Below, in pieces: positions 62,925-64,000 of a DNA stretch of 64,000 bases. The position numbers were made by a program, and so were the translations under genes. Each line of letters opens with the position of its first letter. The stretch's first letter is position 1. The stretch is taken from assembly GCF_001613795.1 (NCBI RefSeq), contig NZ_LPVZ01000020.1, positions 1,116,001-1,180,000 on the forward strand. Reading direction: 5' to 3'. The notes under the pieces were generated by a model. That model ran no database searches. It had not been told where the DNA came from and worked only from the letters and a program-made list of their open reading frames with translations. The DNA comes from Thalassospira sp. MCCC 1A01148. GTDB lineage: Bacteria > Pseudomonadota > Alphaproteobacteria > Rhodospirillales > Thalassospiraceae.

Positions 62925-63650
62925 ATGTTGGGGTGGGCATCGGGTTTGATCAGGAATACCGACATATCAGAACCGCCGCGGGCCTTGATTTGGCCCCGCT
63001 CTGCCTATGATGGATTTGCCAAACGTGCCTGTGACCTGATCCTTGCCGGGTTTGGTTTAATCCTGCTTTCGCCGGTTCTGGTTGCTATTGGTGTGTTGCT
63101 GTTCGGGTTGGGCTTTACCAAACCGCTTTTTCTTCAAAAACGCGTTGGCCAGCACGGTCAGACCTTTGTCATTTTCAAGTTCAGAACCCTGCGCAACAGG
63201 ACCTGTCGTGCGGTTCCCCCGCCGATACTTCGCGGCTCAAACAGGTTCACATTGATGTTGCGCCTCAGCGGTCTTGATGAATTGCCGCAACTCATAAATG
63301 TGCTGAAAGGCGAGATGTCGCTGGTCGGGCCGCGCCCGCACAGCCTTGTCGATGATCACAACTTTACTGCGTGCATCGCGGGCTACGCCGATCGGCTGGC
63401 AATCAAACCCGGCATGACCGGCTGGGCACAGGTTCAGGGCTGGCGTGGCCCGGTTTGTAACGAGGATCATTTACGTGCGCGCATTACCTGCGACCGCCAG
63501 TATATCCGGCGTCAAAATCTTCTGTTTGATGGCTTCATTCTGATCCGAACGCTTGCTTTGCCTTTCAAAACATTGGGGCATTCCGCGCCGTGGCAACGGC
63601 CCTGTCATGGGCTGAAACCCTGCCTTCATTGCGATCGGCGGCAGGTTTGA
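62925..63650 (+). CDS. Exopolysaccharide sugar transferase (ExoY/WcaJ family)
   Basis: 241 aa. Initiating phosphoglycosyltransferase core: one hydrophobic hairpin (CDLILAGFGLILLSPVLVAI), QKRVGQHGQTFVIFKFRTL, LSGLDELPQLINVLKGEMSL with GPRPHSL, KPGMTGWAQVQGWRG. Transfers sugar-phosphate to undecaprenyl phosphate to start a polysaccharide unit. The C-terminal tail (PWQRPCHGLKPCLHCDRR) is cysteine-rich and unusual for the family. The stop overlaps the next start. Confidence 0.9.
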   Translation: MLGWASGLIRNTDISEPPRALIWPRSAYDGFAKRACDLILAGFGLILLSPVLVAIGVLLFGLGFTKPLFLQKRVGQHGQTFVIFKFRTLRNRTCRAVPPPILRGSNRFTLMLRLSGLDELPQLINVLKGEMSLVGPRPHSLVDDHNFTACIAGYADRLAIKPGMTGWAQVQGWRGPVCNEDHLRARITCDRQYIRRQNLLFDGFILIRTLALPFKTLGHSAPWQRPCHGLKPCLHCDRRQV

Positions 63651-64000
63651 TGCACAGATACTTCCTGCCCGTTGCACTTATTTTGGCAATTACGCCTGGC
63701 GCTGCGCAGGCGATGGATCAGCCCGATGATCCCGGCGGCATTCGGATCGGTCGCCTGTTGGCCACACCATCGCTTGATACCGGCGCGCGATATGACAGCA
63801 ACATCTTTCAAAGCGATGCCAACCCGACCAGCGATGTCATCACAACCCTGACCCCGCGCCTGACCCTGCAAGGCGACTGGCGGGTTTTTCAGCTGCATCT
63901 TTCTGCGGGTGGCGAGCTCGGCTTTTTTGCCGACTCTTCGGCCGACGATTATCAGGATGCCACTGTCGAGATTGCAGGCAGTGTTGAACTGGGCACCACT
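63650..64000 (+). CDS. Outer-membrane beta-barrel protein (BBP2-like), incomplete at window end
   Basis: The first 117 residues only. Starts in the stop of the sugar transferase (TGATG). Signal peptide cleaved near GAAQA (about residue 20), then an N-terminal region (SLDTGARYDSNIFQSDANPT, TLTPRLTLQGDW) typical of capsule/exopolysaccharide-associated barrel proteins (BBP2 type). Likely secretion or surface-anchoring component of the polysaccharide locus continuing past the window. Confidence 0.75.
   Translation, partial: MHRYFLPVALILAITPGAAQAMDQPDDPGGIRIGRLLATPSLDTGARYDSNIFQSDANPTSDVITTLTPRLTLQGDWRVFQLHLSAGGELGFFADSSADDYQDATVEIAGSVELGTT

Noticed and set aside
1..64000. CRISPR arrays, prophage, integrative elements, tRNA or rRNA
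   Set aside because: No repeat-spacer pattern, integrase, transposase or tRNA cloverleaf was seen on either strand by eye; a tRNAscan or CRISPR search would be needed to be certain.

Overview
The window reads as a chromosomal segment of a marine or environmental alphaproteobacterium, most like Rhodospirillales of the Thalassospira type. That placement is an inference from the protein families (FadN-order beta-oxidation enzyme, OpgGH, TctABC, HmuRSTUV, DmdC-like acyl-CoA dehydrogenase) and the moderately GC-rich codon use; no rRNA or tRNA gene is present to confirm it. Genes are dense and mostly intact. I found no insertion sequence, prophage, integrase, CRISPR array or tRNA, so this is ordinary chromosome carrying several catabolic and signalling modules.

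Layout. (1) 0.1-0.7 kb: iron superoxide dismutase. (2) 0.85-6.2 kb: a probable lysine/pipecolate-type amino-acid catabolic operon (FAD amine oxidase, class III aminotransferase, aminoadipate-semialdehyde dehydrogenase) with a divergent LysR regulator. (3) 6.2-12.4 kb: a complete haem uptake operon hemP-receptor-hmuS-hmuT-hmuU-hmuV, with a clear promoter and an iron-box-like element ahead of hemP. (4) 12.6-16.9 kb: CynX/NimT-type MFS transporter, LysE exporter, isoaspartyl dipeptidase, two glycine-zipper envelope proteins. (5) 17.1-29.5 kb: a fatty-acid degradation block (SCP2 lipid carrier, secreted DUF6134-like protein, FadL, FadD, MerR regulator, thiolase, FadN-like bifunctional enzyme, acyl-CoA dehydrogenase, thioesterase, enoyl-CoA hydratase, HSDL2-like SDR). 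Near-identical palindromes lie upstream of three of its transcription units and define a probable MerR regulon.

(6) 29.8-34.3 kb: osmoregulated periplasmic glucan genes opgG-opgH plus an unknown gene downstream. (7) 34.6-36.1 kb: AraC regulator divergent from a secreted YHS protein. (8) 36.3-42.7 kb: gamma-glutamyltransferase in one operon with a tripartite tricarboxylate transporter (TctABC), then a TauE/SafE permease and a GntR regulator. (9) 42.8-48.9 kb: hydantoin/Asp-Glu racemase-family enzyme co-transcribed with a spermidine/putrescine-type ABC importer, with a divergent GntR. (10) 49.4-56.5 kb: alpha-ketoglutarate-semialdehyde dehydrogenase, a GFA-family protein, PaaI thioesterase, two LysR regulators, a CbiX-like chelatase, a pirin and a truncated DoxX remnant.

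(11) 56.6-62.8 kb: a phosphorelay island with one membrane histidine kinase, a periplasmic sulfite-oxidase-fold protein overlapping it, and four response regulators with different outputs (stand-alone receiver, HDOD, EAL, LuxR-type HTH). The EAL domain has lost its expected catalytic base. It is followed by the start of an exopolysaccharide locus (sugar transferase and an outer-membrane beta-barrel gene cut by the window end). The island and the MerR/fatty-acid regulon are the parts most worth follow-up.
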